Shown: positions 34,215 to 41,769 of the stretch, in pieces
Position numbering within the stretch: position 1 is the stretch's first letter
Layout: each line of letters begins with the position of its first letter
NCBI RefSeq assembly: GCF_025685545.1
Contig: NZ_JAGSYC010000024.1
Span: forward strand, 186,001 to 250,000
Direction: 5' to 3'
Source: Granulicella paludicola
Lineage (GTDB): Bacteria; Acidobacteriota; Terriglobia; Terriglobales; Acidobacteriaceae
Length of the DNA stretch: 64,000 nucleotides
Position numbers and translations under genes: made by a program
Notes under the pieces: generated by a model
The model's database searches: none
The model's input: only the letters and a program-made list of their open reading frames with translations
Told to the model about the DNA's origin: nothing

Positions 34215-34690
34215 CAGGCTGTTGTCGCCTTCGTGTCCGCTTGCTTCGTCTTTGGCGGAATCCATTCGGCGGCGAAGGCGATGCCGAGGCGGTTCCAGGC
34301 GTTGATCTGGGCGATGGCGAGGGTCAGGTCGACGAGGTCTTTGCCCTGAAAGAACTCGTCGACAGCGGCGTATTCCGCGTCAGGAGCGTGGCCCTGCTGA
34401 ATGTTGGTGAGGACATCGGCCCAGCGAAGGGCGGCTTTCTCCCGTGGGGTGAAGGCGTCGGAGGTTTCATAGCTGGCGACGGCTTCGAGGCGGGTGTCTG
34501 GTTCGTTGTGCTTTTTCAGATCTGCTTTGTGGAGTCCGATGCAAAAACCGCAGCCGTTGACGATGGAGGCGCGGAGCTTAACCAGTTCGAGAAGAGCGAG
34601 ATCCAGCCCGGTCGTCGTGTTAAGGGCGTGGCCTGCGGCGAGCATCGCCGCGTAGGCCTCAGGAGCGAGTTTTGGGTAGGGCAGACGCAT
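34214..34690 (-). CDS. Carboxymuconolactone decarboxylase/AhpD-like protein
   Basis: The 158-residue all-helical protein carries the AhpD-type motif NGCGFCIGLHKADLKKH with redox cysteines C-x-x-C and a histidine six residues on. Proteins like this reduce peroxides with help of a thiol partner in the cytoplasm. The segment AFTPREKAALRWADVLT is also typical. It lies between the Lol permease and lolD, coupled to lolD by a one-base overlap; a copy of the GATTCCCTGCGGGAATGAC repeat separates it from the permease. The placement within a lipoprotein-export operon is unexpected. Confidence 0.85.
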   Translation of the reverse strand: MRLPYPKLAPEAYAAMLAAGHALNTTTGLDLALLELVKLRASIVNGCGFCIGLHKADLKKHNEPDTRLEAVASYETSDAFTPREKAALRWADVLTNIQQGHAPDAEYAAVDEFFQGKDLVDLTLAIAQINAWNRLGIAFAAEWIPPKTKQADTKATTA

Positions 34691-34737
34691 GATGTCCTCC
34701 AGCTTAAATCAGTGTCGCTTCCTGGCGAAAACAAACG

Positions 34738-34759
34738 CAGATTCCCTGCGGGAATGACG
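34738..34759 (-). repeat. Dispersed repeat copy, inverted
   Basis: GCAGATTCCCTGCGGGAATGAC is the reverse complement of the repeat at 12031 and 28480. It lies between lolC-like and AhpD-like genes and, like the other copies, is a short palindrome in the middle (TTCCCTGCGGGAA). Confidence 0.75.
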
Positions 34760-34771
34760 AAAAATGAGGCG

Positions 34772-36070
34772 TTACTCGTAGCGGAGCGCTTCGGCGGGTA
34801 ACACGCTGGCGGCTGAGCTTGAGGGATACAGCGTAGCGAGCAGTGCCATGCCGAGGGATACTCCTCCGACAATGAGGGCATCCACGATGCGTGGGGCAAA
34901 GGGCAGTGTGTCGATGGAGTAGACGCTCGCGTCGAGGTGGATGAAGTGATAGTGAGAGCCGAGGATGCTGGCGATGTATCCGATAATGAGGCCGAGCGTG
35001 GTGCCGATGGCGGAGATGAGCAAGCCTTGCAGCAGGAAGATGCGGCGAACCTGTTCGGCGGTGACGCCGAAGCTCATCATGACGGCGATGTCGCGGGTTT
35101 TCTCCATCACCATCATGGTGAGCGCGATGAGGATGTTCAGGGCGGCGACGACGACGATGAGCGCGAGCACGATGAAGGTAACGACCTGCTCGAGTTTCAT
35201 AGCGCGAAAGAGCTCGCGGTTCTGCTCCATCCAGTTGGTGGCCTGGAAGCCGGGACCAGCGGCCTGTTCGAGAGCCTTGCCGACCTCCTGTGCTTTGTAG
35301 AGGTCGTCGATGCGGAAGCTCATTACGCTGATGAGGTCGGGTTCGATGAAGAGCTTTTGCGCGTCGCTGAGACGCATGAAGGCGTAGGCGGAGTCGTACT
35401 GGTAGAAGCCGGATTCGAAGATGCCGACGACGCGGAAACGCTGGTACTTGGGCACGAGGCCGAGTGGGGTGAGTTCGCCCTGCGGGCTGGTGACGAGGAT
35501 GGAATCGCCGACCTGTGCGCCTAGCGTTGTGGCGAGGTCGCCGCCGATGACGATGGGTGGGATGCTGCCTTGAACCTCGAATGGTGGTAACGGAGGGTCG
35601 GCGCACTGCCAACTAGCTTGATCGCTTGGTTGTGCGCATGGTGACAATTCTTTGATGGAGCCCTTATGCACGCTCTGGAGGAGGTCGCCGATCTTCAGCT
35701 CGTCGGCTGGAACGATGCCTTTGATGAGTGCGCCGCCGCTGCGTGCTCCGCGCGAGATGAGGACCTGTCCGTAGAGTCCCGGCGAGATGGCCTGCACATG
35801 CGGCACGGTTTGCAGGCGCTGCATCAGGGGACGCCAGTCACGGATGCCGTCACCGGCGACGCGCAGCAACTCTACGTGCGCGGTCGAGCCGACGAGGCGG
35901 TCCTGCAGGTCGCGGCGCATGCCATTGGTGATGGCGAGAGCGACGATCAGGGCAGCGACTCCGGCAGCAACGCCGATGACGGAGATCGCTGTAATCAGCC
36001 CGACGACGGCCTGTCTGCGGCGGGCGCGCAGGTATCTTGCGGCGATGAATAGTTCGAAACGCATCAGCAT
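34772..36070 (-). CDS. Lipoprotein-release ABC transporter permease, LolC/LolE type
   Basis: The 432-residue membrane protein has the N-terminal membrane helix after FIAARYLRARRRQAVVGLIT, a large periplasmic MacB-type domain (about 50-275) and an FtsX domain with three helices (VVTFIVLALIVVVAALNILI onward). LolC/E starts with (F)ELFIAxRYLRxxR, as here. It pairs with LolD and, as in many non-enterobacteria, a single permease would form a homodimer. It is first in a three-gene minus-strand set with the AhpD-like protein and lolD. Substrate lipoproteins are inferred from family only. Confidence 0.9.
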   Translation of the reverse strand: MLMRFELFIAARYLRARRRQAVVGLITAISVIGVAAGVAALIVALAITNGMRRDLQDRLVGSTAHVELLRVAGDGIRDWRPLMQRLQTVPHVQAISPGLYGQVLISRGARSGGALIKGIVPADELKIGDLLQSVHKGSIKELSPCAQPSDQASWQCADPPLPPFEVQGSIPPIVIGGDLATTLGAQVGDSILVTSPQGELTPLGLVPKYQRFRVVGIFESGFYQYDSAYAFMRLSDAQKLFIEPDLISVMSFRIDDLYKAQEVGKALEQAAGPGFQATNWMEQNRELFRAMKLEQVVTFIVLALIVVVAALNILIALTMMVMEKTRDIAVMMSFGVTAEQVRRIFLLQGLLISAIGTTLGLIIGYIASILGSHYHFIHLDASVYSIDTLPFAPRIVDALIVGGVSLGMALLATLYPSSSAASVLPAEALRYE

Positions 36071-36094
36071 CTACCGTACAACACGGCAGCAGAC

Positions 36095-36679
36095 CTATTT
36101 CTCCCGGAGTGGAACGGTGAAGGCGTAGACACGATCAGGGAAAGTTTTGCTGTCTGCTGGCAGCATTAGCAGGCCGTACTCCCCAGCAGTCAGAGGCGAT
36201 TGCGGCGTCACCTTCAGGACATCGTTCCCCGCGTCCGATTTGGCGACGGGCACTTCGTCGATATGGCGTTTTCTGCCTCCTCCGAAGGTGTTCGCAGTGA
36301 AAGTGATAGCGACGCGTGTGTCCTTCGACGGCTTCAGGCGGACGAGCGTGAACATTGCACGCTGATCGCTCGGATCTTCCGGATCAACGTGTACGTAGAA
36401 GGTGGGTGTCGTCGTTTGGAGAATAAGAGATGAGGTGACTCCATCGATTTCGACCGTGTTCTGCTGACCGGAGTACACCAGGCCGCGAGCGAAATTGCTA
36501 CCGGTGTGGGCGTTGGAGCCAACCTTTGTGGCGTGCATGGCAGAAACGATTGGATCGCCGCTCGCGGGGTGTTCAATCACTGTGAGCGCGCTGGTCAGCC
36601 GCAGGCCGGGTTCGACCTGTTGTGGCGCAGCCAGCATCAGCGGAGAGAGAGAAAGTGCAAGAAGAATTCGCGGAAGCAT
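36095..36679 (-). CDS. Exported hypothetical protein
   Basis: The 194-residue product has a Sec signal (MLPRILLALSLSPLMLAAPQ) and a mature part of mostly beta character. EPGLRLTSALTVIEHPASGD opens it and DRVYAFTVPLREK closes it. No known family is evident. FTVPLREK with SPLTAGEYGLLMLPAD resembles the ends of acidobacterial surface proteins that carry a beta-sandwich. It starts 25 bases before the Lol permease stop region on the same strand, so it may be transcribed with the Lol genes. Confidence 0.6.
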   Translation of the reverse strand: MLPRILLALSLSPLMLAAPQQVEPGLRLTSALTVIEHPASGDPIVSAMHATKVGSNAHTGSNFARGLVYSGQQNTVEIDGVTSSLILQTTTPTFYVHVDPEDPSDQRAMFTLVRLKPSKDTRVAITFTANTFGGGRKRHIDEVPVAKSDAGNDVLKVTPQSPLTAGEYGLLMLPADSKTFPDRVYAFTVPLREK

Positions 36680-36763
36680 AAGCGAGATTGTATGAGAGCC
36701 TCGCGCCGAACGTAAGTGAAATTGCGAAGGAGACTGGTCTCAACTTGTTTCAGCGGCAATAAA

Positions 36764-36788
36764 AACTGCCGGAGAATCTCCGGCAGTT
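36764..36788 (-). terminator. Terminator downstream of the alcohol dehydrogenase
   Basis: AACTGCCGGAG (36764-36774) pairs with CTCCGGCAGTT (36778-36788) across a three-base loop; on the minus strand the stem is followed by TTTATTGCC. It lies 22 bases after the dehydrogenase stop. Confidence 0.78.
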
Positions 36789-36809
36789 CATACAGCATGT
36801 GCTGTGCGC

Positions 36810-37817
36810 CTATGCCTTCAGCACAGCGCGGTAACGGACCTGGTTCTTTTTGACCTTCTCGACAGCGAGGTTGCAGTCCTTCATCGCGAAAGATTCCGTG
36901 ATGGCTTTGATGCCATGGCGGGCGGCTACGTCGAGCATCTCGTGCAGATCTGTGGGACTGCCGGTTGGGCTGCCTGCGACAGCTTTTTGACCTGAGAGCA
37001 GGCTGAACGCGGAGATCTGCATCGGCGACGGTGAGGCACCGAGGACGACGAGCGTGCCTTTGGGACGCAGCGCGCCTACGAAGCTCTGGAAGTCCTGATC
37101 CGCCGAGACGGTGGAAAGGATGAGGTCAAAGCTGCCTGCGAGCTTCTTCACAGCGCCGGTGTCGCGGGTGTTGACGAAGTGATGCGCGCCGAGCCCTTTG
37201 GCTTCGTCAGCTTTGTCTGCACTGGTGGAGAAGGCTGTCACTTCGCTGCCGAAGGCACGGGCGAACTGGATGCCCATGTGGCCGAGGCCACCGATGCCCA
37301 CGACGCCCACTCGCGATGAGGGTCGAGCGAGCCAGTTGCGCAGGGGGCTGTAGACGGTGATGCCACCGCAAAGCAGGGGCGCGACGTTCTCGCTGTCGAG
37401 CGACTCGGGTACCGGGATGGCGAAGCGGGAGTTGACACGGATAGCCGCGGCATAGCCTCCGTTTCGACCCACGCAGGTGGGCTGTGCCTTGGGACAGAGT
37501 TGCTCTTCGCCCTTACGGCACCACTCGCAGATGCCGCAGGAGTCAGACTGCCAGCCGATACCGACGCGCTCGCCAACTTTGCGGTCCTTGACGCCTGAGC
37601 CGATAGCGGTCACCTTGCCGACGATCTCGTGACCGGGGATGAAGGGATATTTGCTGATCTGCCAATCGTTATTTATCAGGTGGACGTCGGAGTGGCAGAC
37701 GCCGCAATGCGAGATTTTGACCTCGACCTCGTTGGCGCCGAGCTCATCGACCTTGTATTTGAAGTTAGAAAGCTCTGCTCCGGCCGCGTGCGCGGCCCAA
37801 CCTTGAATCTCAACCAT
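36810..37817 (-). CDS. Zinc-dependent NAD(P) alcohol dehydrogenase (cinnamyl/YahK type)
   Basis: The 335-residue medium-chain dehydrogenase shows catalytic zinc residues in HCGVCHSDVHLINND and GHEIVGKVTAIGSGV, and structural zinc cysteines in CGICEWCRKGEEQLC. The NAD(P) site is VGVVGIGGLGHMGIQFARA. The GIGGLGH form and GWQSDSCGICEWC put it in the YahK/CAD group of broad-range aldehyde reductases, which prefer NADPH. It reduces aldehydes or oxidises primary alcohols in the cytoplasm. The gene is monocistronic with a terminator downstream and an unusual 450-base spacer upstream. Confidence 0.93.
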   Translation of the reverse strand: MVEIQGWAAHAAGAELSNFKYKVDELGANEVEVKISHCGVCHSDVHLINNDWQISKYPFIPGHEIVGKVTAIGSGVKDRKVGERVGIGWQSDSCGICEWCRKGEEQLCPKAQPTCVGRNGGYAAAIRVNSRFAIPVPESLDSENVAPLLCGGITVYSPLRNWLARPSSRVGVVGIGGLGHMGIQFARAFGSEVTAFSTSADKADEAKGLGAHHFVNTRDTGAVKKLAGSFDLILSTVSADQDFQSFVGALRPKGTLVVLGASPSPMQISAFSLLSGQKAVAGSPTGSPTDLHEMLDVAARHGIKAITESFAMKDCNLAVEKVKKNQVRYRAVLKA

Positions 37818-38270
37818 CTGTCGTTCCTCTTATCCTTGAACCCCTGCGTAAGCCCGGCCCCAAAAGTGATACTCGTCAAGCTTACAACAGGGAAAATGCC
37901 GGGCAAGTGGTGACATCAAAAGCGTTTTGGAGCGGGAAATGCGCGGTACATTTCCACGGAATTTTGATGGTCTGATAGCACGATTGTGCGATAATTTGGT
38001 TGCGCCACTGGTCGGGACAACCCCCCACCGGTTGCATCCCTTGATAGGTGGCGCGATTTGAAAGCAAAGGGCTCGCTGGCACCCCCCGGCGGCCCTTTGT
38101 GCTTAAGCCGACAGGCCAAATTCTAGAAGCGCACTTACCTGGGTAAGTTTGGGTGTTGAGCTTTTCTCCTGGATGAAAAGCCGGTGTGGCAAGTGTGAAC
38201 CCTCCCGCGTCATCGCTTCCGTCTATCGTAGTAACGTCACTCTTGCAGGATCTTTGTTGGGGCTCTATCC
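37818..38270. other. Long intergenic region
   Basis: No convincing coding frame occurs in this 453-base spacer between divergently placed genes. Its central part (38002-38099) can fold into a structured RNA listed separately. GATAAT at 37990-37995 just upstream resembles a -10 box, without a well-spaced -35. The last 160 bases presumably hold the promoter of the VWA gene, which I cannot place. Confidence 0.5.
38002..38099 (+). ncRNA. Candidate structured RNA of unknown class
   Basis: A closing helix GCGCCAC/GTGGCGC (38002-38008 and 38048-38054) encloses a hairpin GGGACAACC/GGTTG-CA-TCCC (38014-38022 and 38030-38040). A second hairpin CAAAGGGC-CGCTGG/CCGGCG-GCCCTTTG (38065-38099) follows after ten bases. 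A GATAAT -10-like box ends seven bases before the first helix. I tested it by eye against SAM, TPP, fluoride, ZTP, guanidine and SRP consensus features without a match. It could be a small RNA or a leader element; the strand is inferred from the -10 box. Confidence 0.45.
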
Positions 38271-39386
38271 ATGATGAAGCGCATTTTCCTCACGTTCACG
38301 CTAATGACGTTGTGCGGCAGTTGTCTCTTGGCTCAGGACACGCAGCAAAAGCCTGTACCCGCGACGACCGACGATGCCGGACCGCAGAACAGCAACCAGA
38401 TCGACTTGCCGAAGAAGAAGGAAGAGGCTGCACCACCGCCTGCTCCTTCGGAGGAGAAGGTTGCGAACCCCGGGGCGACGTACTCGCTGCGAGTAGATGT
38501 GCCGATTGTGAACCTTGACGTCAGCGTGGTGCTCGACAAAAACCACCAGTTTGTTCCAGGTTTGAAAGCACCAAACTTCCTGGTGGTGGAGGACGGCAAG
38601 GAGCAGGATGTCACGAGCCTGCGGATGACAAAGACTCCGATTACGGCGGTGATGCTGCTGGAGTTCGCGTCGACCTCGTGGCCGTTCATCCAGGACATGC
38701 GGAACGCTTCGCAGAGCTTTTACAGGACGCTGCAGCCAGAGGATTATGTTGCGGTGGCGACCTATGATATGCGGACGAGCATTCTTTGCGACTTTACGAA
38801 TAACAAGGACGTAATTAGGGAATCACTGGACTCTCTGATGATTCCGGGTTTCAGCGAAACAAACGAGTTCGACGCCTTGTACGAGACGCTGGATCGGCTG
38901 ACGCGCGTGGAGGGCCGGAAGTACATTGTGTTGATTTCGTCAGGCAGGGACACGTTCAGCAAGCTAACGTGGGACCAGATGATGAAGAAGATCGCAGCGA
39001 CGCCCGATGTGACGATCTTTACGATCAGCACCGGTGGGCTTGTCCGAGCCATGTCCTCTGGCAGCGGGCCGCGGCATATGGACTATCTGCAGGCCGACAA
39101 CGAGATGAAGACCATCGCGGCGATGACCGGCGGATTGCATTTTCAGCCGACGTTCCAGGGAGAACTTCCGGATATCTTCGGGCAGATCAACGAGAGCATT
39201 CGCAACCAGTATGTATTGACCTACAAGCCGACGAATACGAAGAACGATGGCAGCTATCGGAAGGTAAAGGTTTATCTCGTAGATAACGAGGGGAAGCCGC
39301 TCCGGATGCAGGACGAGAAGGGCAGGCCTGTGAAGTACTCGGTAATTGCGAAGGATGGATATAAGGCGAAGCTGCCGGTGGAGTGA
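38271..39386 (+). CDS. Secreted VWFA-related acidobacterial-type protein
   Basis: The 371-residue protein has a signal peptide (MMKRIFLTFTLMTLCGSCLL) and a low-complexity proline/lysine linker (KKKEEAAPPPAP). The central domain is the VWFA-related form common in acidobacteria: SLRVDVPIVNLDVSVVLDKN, FLVVEDGKEQDVTSLR and MLLEFASTSW. The usual metal-site DxSxS is degenerate (EFASTS), so metal binding is doubtful. RNQYVLTYKPTNTKNDGSYR is the conserved C-terminal segment. It is secreted; its role is unknown, with adhesion or protein assembly as a guess. Confidence 0.85.
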   Translation: MMKRIFLTFTLMTLCGSCLLAQDTQQKPVPATTDDAGPQNSNQIDLPKKKEEAAPPPAPSEEKVANPGATYSLRVDVPIVNLDVSVVLDKNHQFVPGLKAPNFLVVEDGKEQDVTSLRMTKTPITAVMLLEFASTSWPFIQDMRNASQSFYRTLQPEDYVAVATYDMRTSILCDFTNNKDVIRESLDSLMIPGFSETNEFDALYETLDRLTRVEGRKYIVLISSGRDTFSKLTWDQMMKKIAATPDVTIFTISTGGLVRAMSSGSGPRHMDYLQADNEMKTIAAMTGGLHFQPTFQGELPDIFGQINESIRNQYVLTYKPTNTKNDGSYRKVKVYLVDNEGKPLRMQDEKGRPVKYSVIAKDGYKAKLPVE

Positions 39387-39408
39387 GGAAGGCAGGGAAT
39401 CTAAAGGA

Positions 39409-39444
39409 CAAAGGCCCGCCACTCTATTGAGTGACGGGCCTTTG
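39409..39444. terminator. Bidirectional terminator
   Basis: CAAAGGCCCG/CGGGCCTTTG (39409-39418 and 39435-39444) with an inner CACTC/GAGTG helix separates the convergent VWA and DUF4149-like genes. The A/T ends of the stem give weak T-runs on both strands. Confidence 0.8.
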
Positions 39445-39454
39445 CTTGGAATTC

Positions 39455-39952
39455 CTAGTCTTCCTTGAACGCTGCCATCGCCAGCACGATTAACCCTGCC
39501 AGCAATACCGTTCCTTCTACATGCGTGGATTGACCATGCAGTCGGTCGAATTCGGCGTGAGCTGGGGCGTCCTTGGGCGTTTGATCCACCTCGGCGGCGA
39601 ATTGTTGCTGCAGCGAGGTGCGGTCGCGCTCCATGCGGGGGATGATGCTGAGCTGCGAGTAGCCGGTGAGGGCGAGCATCAGAACGATGAGGGCGATCTC
39701 GGCGCCGTGACGCCAGTGGCGATCTCCGAGAGCCAGCAGCGTGAGTGTCAGCAACAGATAGATGAAGCCTGCATAGGTGCCGAGGGTGTGCAGCGCAAGA
39801 AGGCAGCCGCGAACGACAATGCCTGCCTCGTGCGTCGAAGGCAGGTTCCCGAACGCGACCGCGGCGACGACGACGAAGAAGACCAAGCCGCCGACCCACA
39901 AAGCGATCGCGTAGAGGCGGAGGATCCGGACGGCGGCGAGGATTGTTTTCAT
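39455..39952 (-). CDS. DUF4149-like four-helix membrane protein
   Basis: The 165-residue product has four predicted membrane helices, beginning LRLYAIALWVGGLVFFVVVA and ending TVLLAGLIVLAMAAFKED. The second to third helices hold LLALHTLGTYAGFIYLLLTL. The pattern, including IIPRMERDR between helices 3 and 4, matches DUF4149/TMEM205-like membrane proteins, whose function is unknown. The gene starts four bases after the stop of the preceding gene and ends the three-gene operon that starts at 41584. Confidence 0.8.
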   Translation of the reverse strand: MKTILAAVRILRLYAIALWVGGLVFFVVVAAVAFGNLPSTHEAGIVVRGCLLALHTLGTYAGFIYLLLTLTLLALGDRHWRHGAEIALIVLMLALTGYSQLSIIPRMERDRTSLQQQFAAEVDQTPKDAPAHAEFDRLHGQSTHVEGTVLLAGLIVLAMAAFKED

Positions 39953-39956
39953 GGAA

Positions 39957-41255
39957 TTAGGCGCTCTTCTTTAGCGCGCGACGAAGGATGAGCTCCAGCG
40001 CGGCTTTGGTTTCGGCGTATTCCGCGTCGGAGACCTTGCCTTGAAGCTTGTCGGTTTCGAGGGCGAACATCTCCTCTTTGAGCACCGTCAGGAGCTGCGA
40101 TGCGTGGACCAGCGGGCTGCTTACGAGCACAGGGGAAGCAGGCGTTCCAAGAGCTCCGGCTCCCGTGGTCGCAGCTGGCTTCTTCAGGAGCAAAGCTGCA
40201 GCGACGGCGAGAATAAGCGCGAGCCCGGAGAGAATCCACCATTTGTACTTGCCCCAGGGATCGCGGGAGTTCTCGGGATCGAGAGGATTGTCGAGGCCCT
40301 TGCCGGGAGCGGTGTTATCGGTCGCGGCCTGGCTGCCGCCGGACTGTGCGCCTGCGGCTCCGGCTTGCCCTCCCTGTCCGTTCTGGGCTGGATCCTGAGA
40401 GTCGCGCGGAAGTTCGCCCTTGCCTGTGAGGGTGAAGGCAAGAGGCTGGCCAACGGCGACGCTGCGAGCGACGAATGTCTGAGCGTTCACCTCATCGTTG
40501 ACGGCGCTGAAAGGCGAGCCGGCAGCGGGGGTGAAGGTCATAGACTTCGGCATCATGACTGCAACCGTGTCCGTCATAGCCGTGACGTGCGGATCGAACT
40601 TGAAGGTGCCGGAGTACGGGACGTGGTAGCTGACTTGAAAGCGCGTCTCGCCGGGACGGATGGGGAAAAGGAAGGTGTACTTGCCCTTATCGGCCAGAGG
40701 AACTGGCGCGGCTTGGACGGGCATACCGCCGGGTGCGAGCGCGGCGGAGCCTTCGACGACGGCGCCTTCGGGAAGATAGAAGTCGAAGGGCTCATTGGAG
40801 AACTGCGTCATCGCGGGCTTGGAGTCGTTCTTGACGAAGAAGTTTTCGACGACCTTGAGGGAGTTGCCGGAGGCGTCGGTCTGGAGGCGCATGACAATGG
40901 CCTCGGTCGACACGCCCTTCACGCTCGCCGCGGCGTTGTAAACGTCTAGATCGACGGTGGTTGTGCCGGGCTGCGCGGGCTGGAAGTAGTTCGCCTTATC
41001 GTGGGTGACGCGGACAAGGTGCAGGCCGTCGTCGGGCACGTCGAGGGAGTAGTGACCGCGGGCGTCGGTCTTGGTCTTGGTGGACTCCTGCATACCGGCG
41101 GCGAGACGGATGAGGGTCACGTCGTCGCCGGCGGACGGCTTGCCGGTGGTGCGGTTGGTCACGGTGCCGGTGATGGGCGTCGCAGCGAAGGCGGCAAGCG
41201 GCGACAGGAGCGCGAGGACGACGAACGAGCGGAGAAATTTTACGTTGGCGAGCAC
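39957..41255 (-). CDS. Membrane-anchored carboxypeptidase-regulatory-like protein
   Basis: The 432-residue protein has a signal peptide (SFVVLALLSPLAAFA), a carboxypeptidase-regulatory-like Ig domain (about 25-105, ITGTVTNRTTGKPSAGDDVT), a beta-rich middle, a Gly/Gln/Ser-rich linker (GQGGQAGAAGAQSGGSQ), one membrane helix (WWILSGLALILAVAAALLLK) and a cytoplasmic helical tail. The tail (ALETDKLQGKVSDAEYAETK) has the same spacing as the small CcmI-like protein encoded just upstream, DLNFEFRAGKYPEEDYARQR. This suggests a shared binding partner at the membrane surface. No named family was recognised. It is the middle gene of a three-gene minus-strand operon. Confidence 0.65.
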   Translation of the reverse strand: MLANVKFLRSFVVLALLSPLAAFAATPITGTVTNRTTGKPSAGDDVTLIRLAAGMQESTKTKTDARGHYSLDVPDDGLHLVRVTHDKANYFQPAQPGTTTVDLDVYNAAASVKGVSTEAIVMRLQTDASGNSLKVVENFFVKNDSKPAMTQFSNEPFDFYLPEGAVVEGSAALAPGGMPVQAAPVPLADKGKYTFLFPIRPGETRFQVSYHVPYSGTFKFDPHVTAMTDTVAVMMPKSMTFTPAAGSPFSAVNDEVNAQTFVARSVAVGQPLAFTLTGKGELPRDSQDPAQNGQGGQAGAAGAQSGGSQAATDNTAPGKGLDNPLDPENSRDPWGKYKWWILSGLALILAVAAALLLKKPAATTGAGALGTPASPVLVSSPLVHASQLLTVLKEEMFALETDKLQGKVSDAEYAETKAALELILRRALKKSA

Positions 41256-41311
41256 CCTCTAAGGATACTGCACGACTCGGCGCGTTTATCGACGTGCTTT
41301 TGGAGGGAGAC

Positions 41312-41584
41312 TCAGGCTCCGAGTGCTTCCATCTCGGTGACGACGCGGGTGGCTTCGGCTTCGAGAGACTCGCGCTGACGGGCGTAGTCCTCTTCTGGGT
41401 ATTTGCCAGCGCGGAACTCGAAGTTCAGGTCGCGGAGGTTGTCGTAGATGGAGTCTTTGCGCTCGCGAAGATAGTCGAGGCGGGTCTTCTCGGTCTGGAC
41501 GGCGATCTTCTGTTGCGGCCAGAGGATATAGGCAAAGCAGCCAATCGTCAGTAAAGCAGGGGGCAGAATCGTCTGCAGGTCCAT
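41312..41584 (-). CDS. Small CcmI-like membrane protein
   Basis: The 90-residue product has one N-terminal membrane helix (ILPPALLTIGCFAYILWPQQ) and a coiled-coil-like helix with LRDLNFEFRAGKYPEEDYAR, the pattern found in the N-terminal part of CcmI/CycH cytochrome c maturation proteins (LxxLxxDxxxGKLxxxDY). The TPR part of CcmI is absent, so this is a stand-alone helical module. It is the first gene of the operon with the carboxypeptidase-regulatory-like protein and the DUF4149 protein. CcmA and CcmB are coded at the other end of the window, not adjacent. Confidence 0.7.
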   Translation of the reverse strand: MDLQTILPPALLTIGCFAYILWPQQKIAVQTEKTRLDYLRERKDSIYDNLRDLNFEFRAGKYPEEDYARQRESLEAEATRVVTEMEALGA

Positions 41585-41769
41585 CGATGGTTTCCTTTAA
41601 ACAAAGCAGCCTTCACGCTTGAGCCAACTACCGAATCAGAAAACGAATCGGGGCAGGCTCCGCGTCATCTATGAAAGATTGTATTCGTTAGCGTTGAGTT
41701 TGACACTCCGCTTTAGGGGTAGAGACGGCGTCTAAGATGGATAGATAGCGGGCGGGCTGGAGGTTTAGA

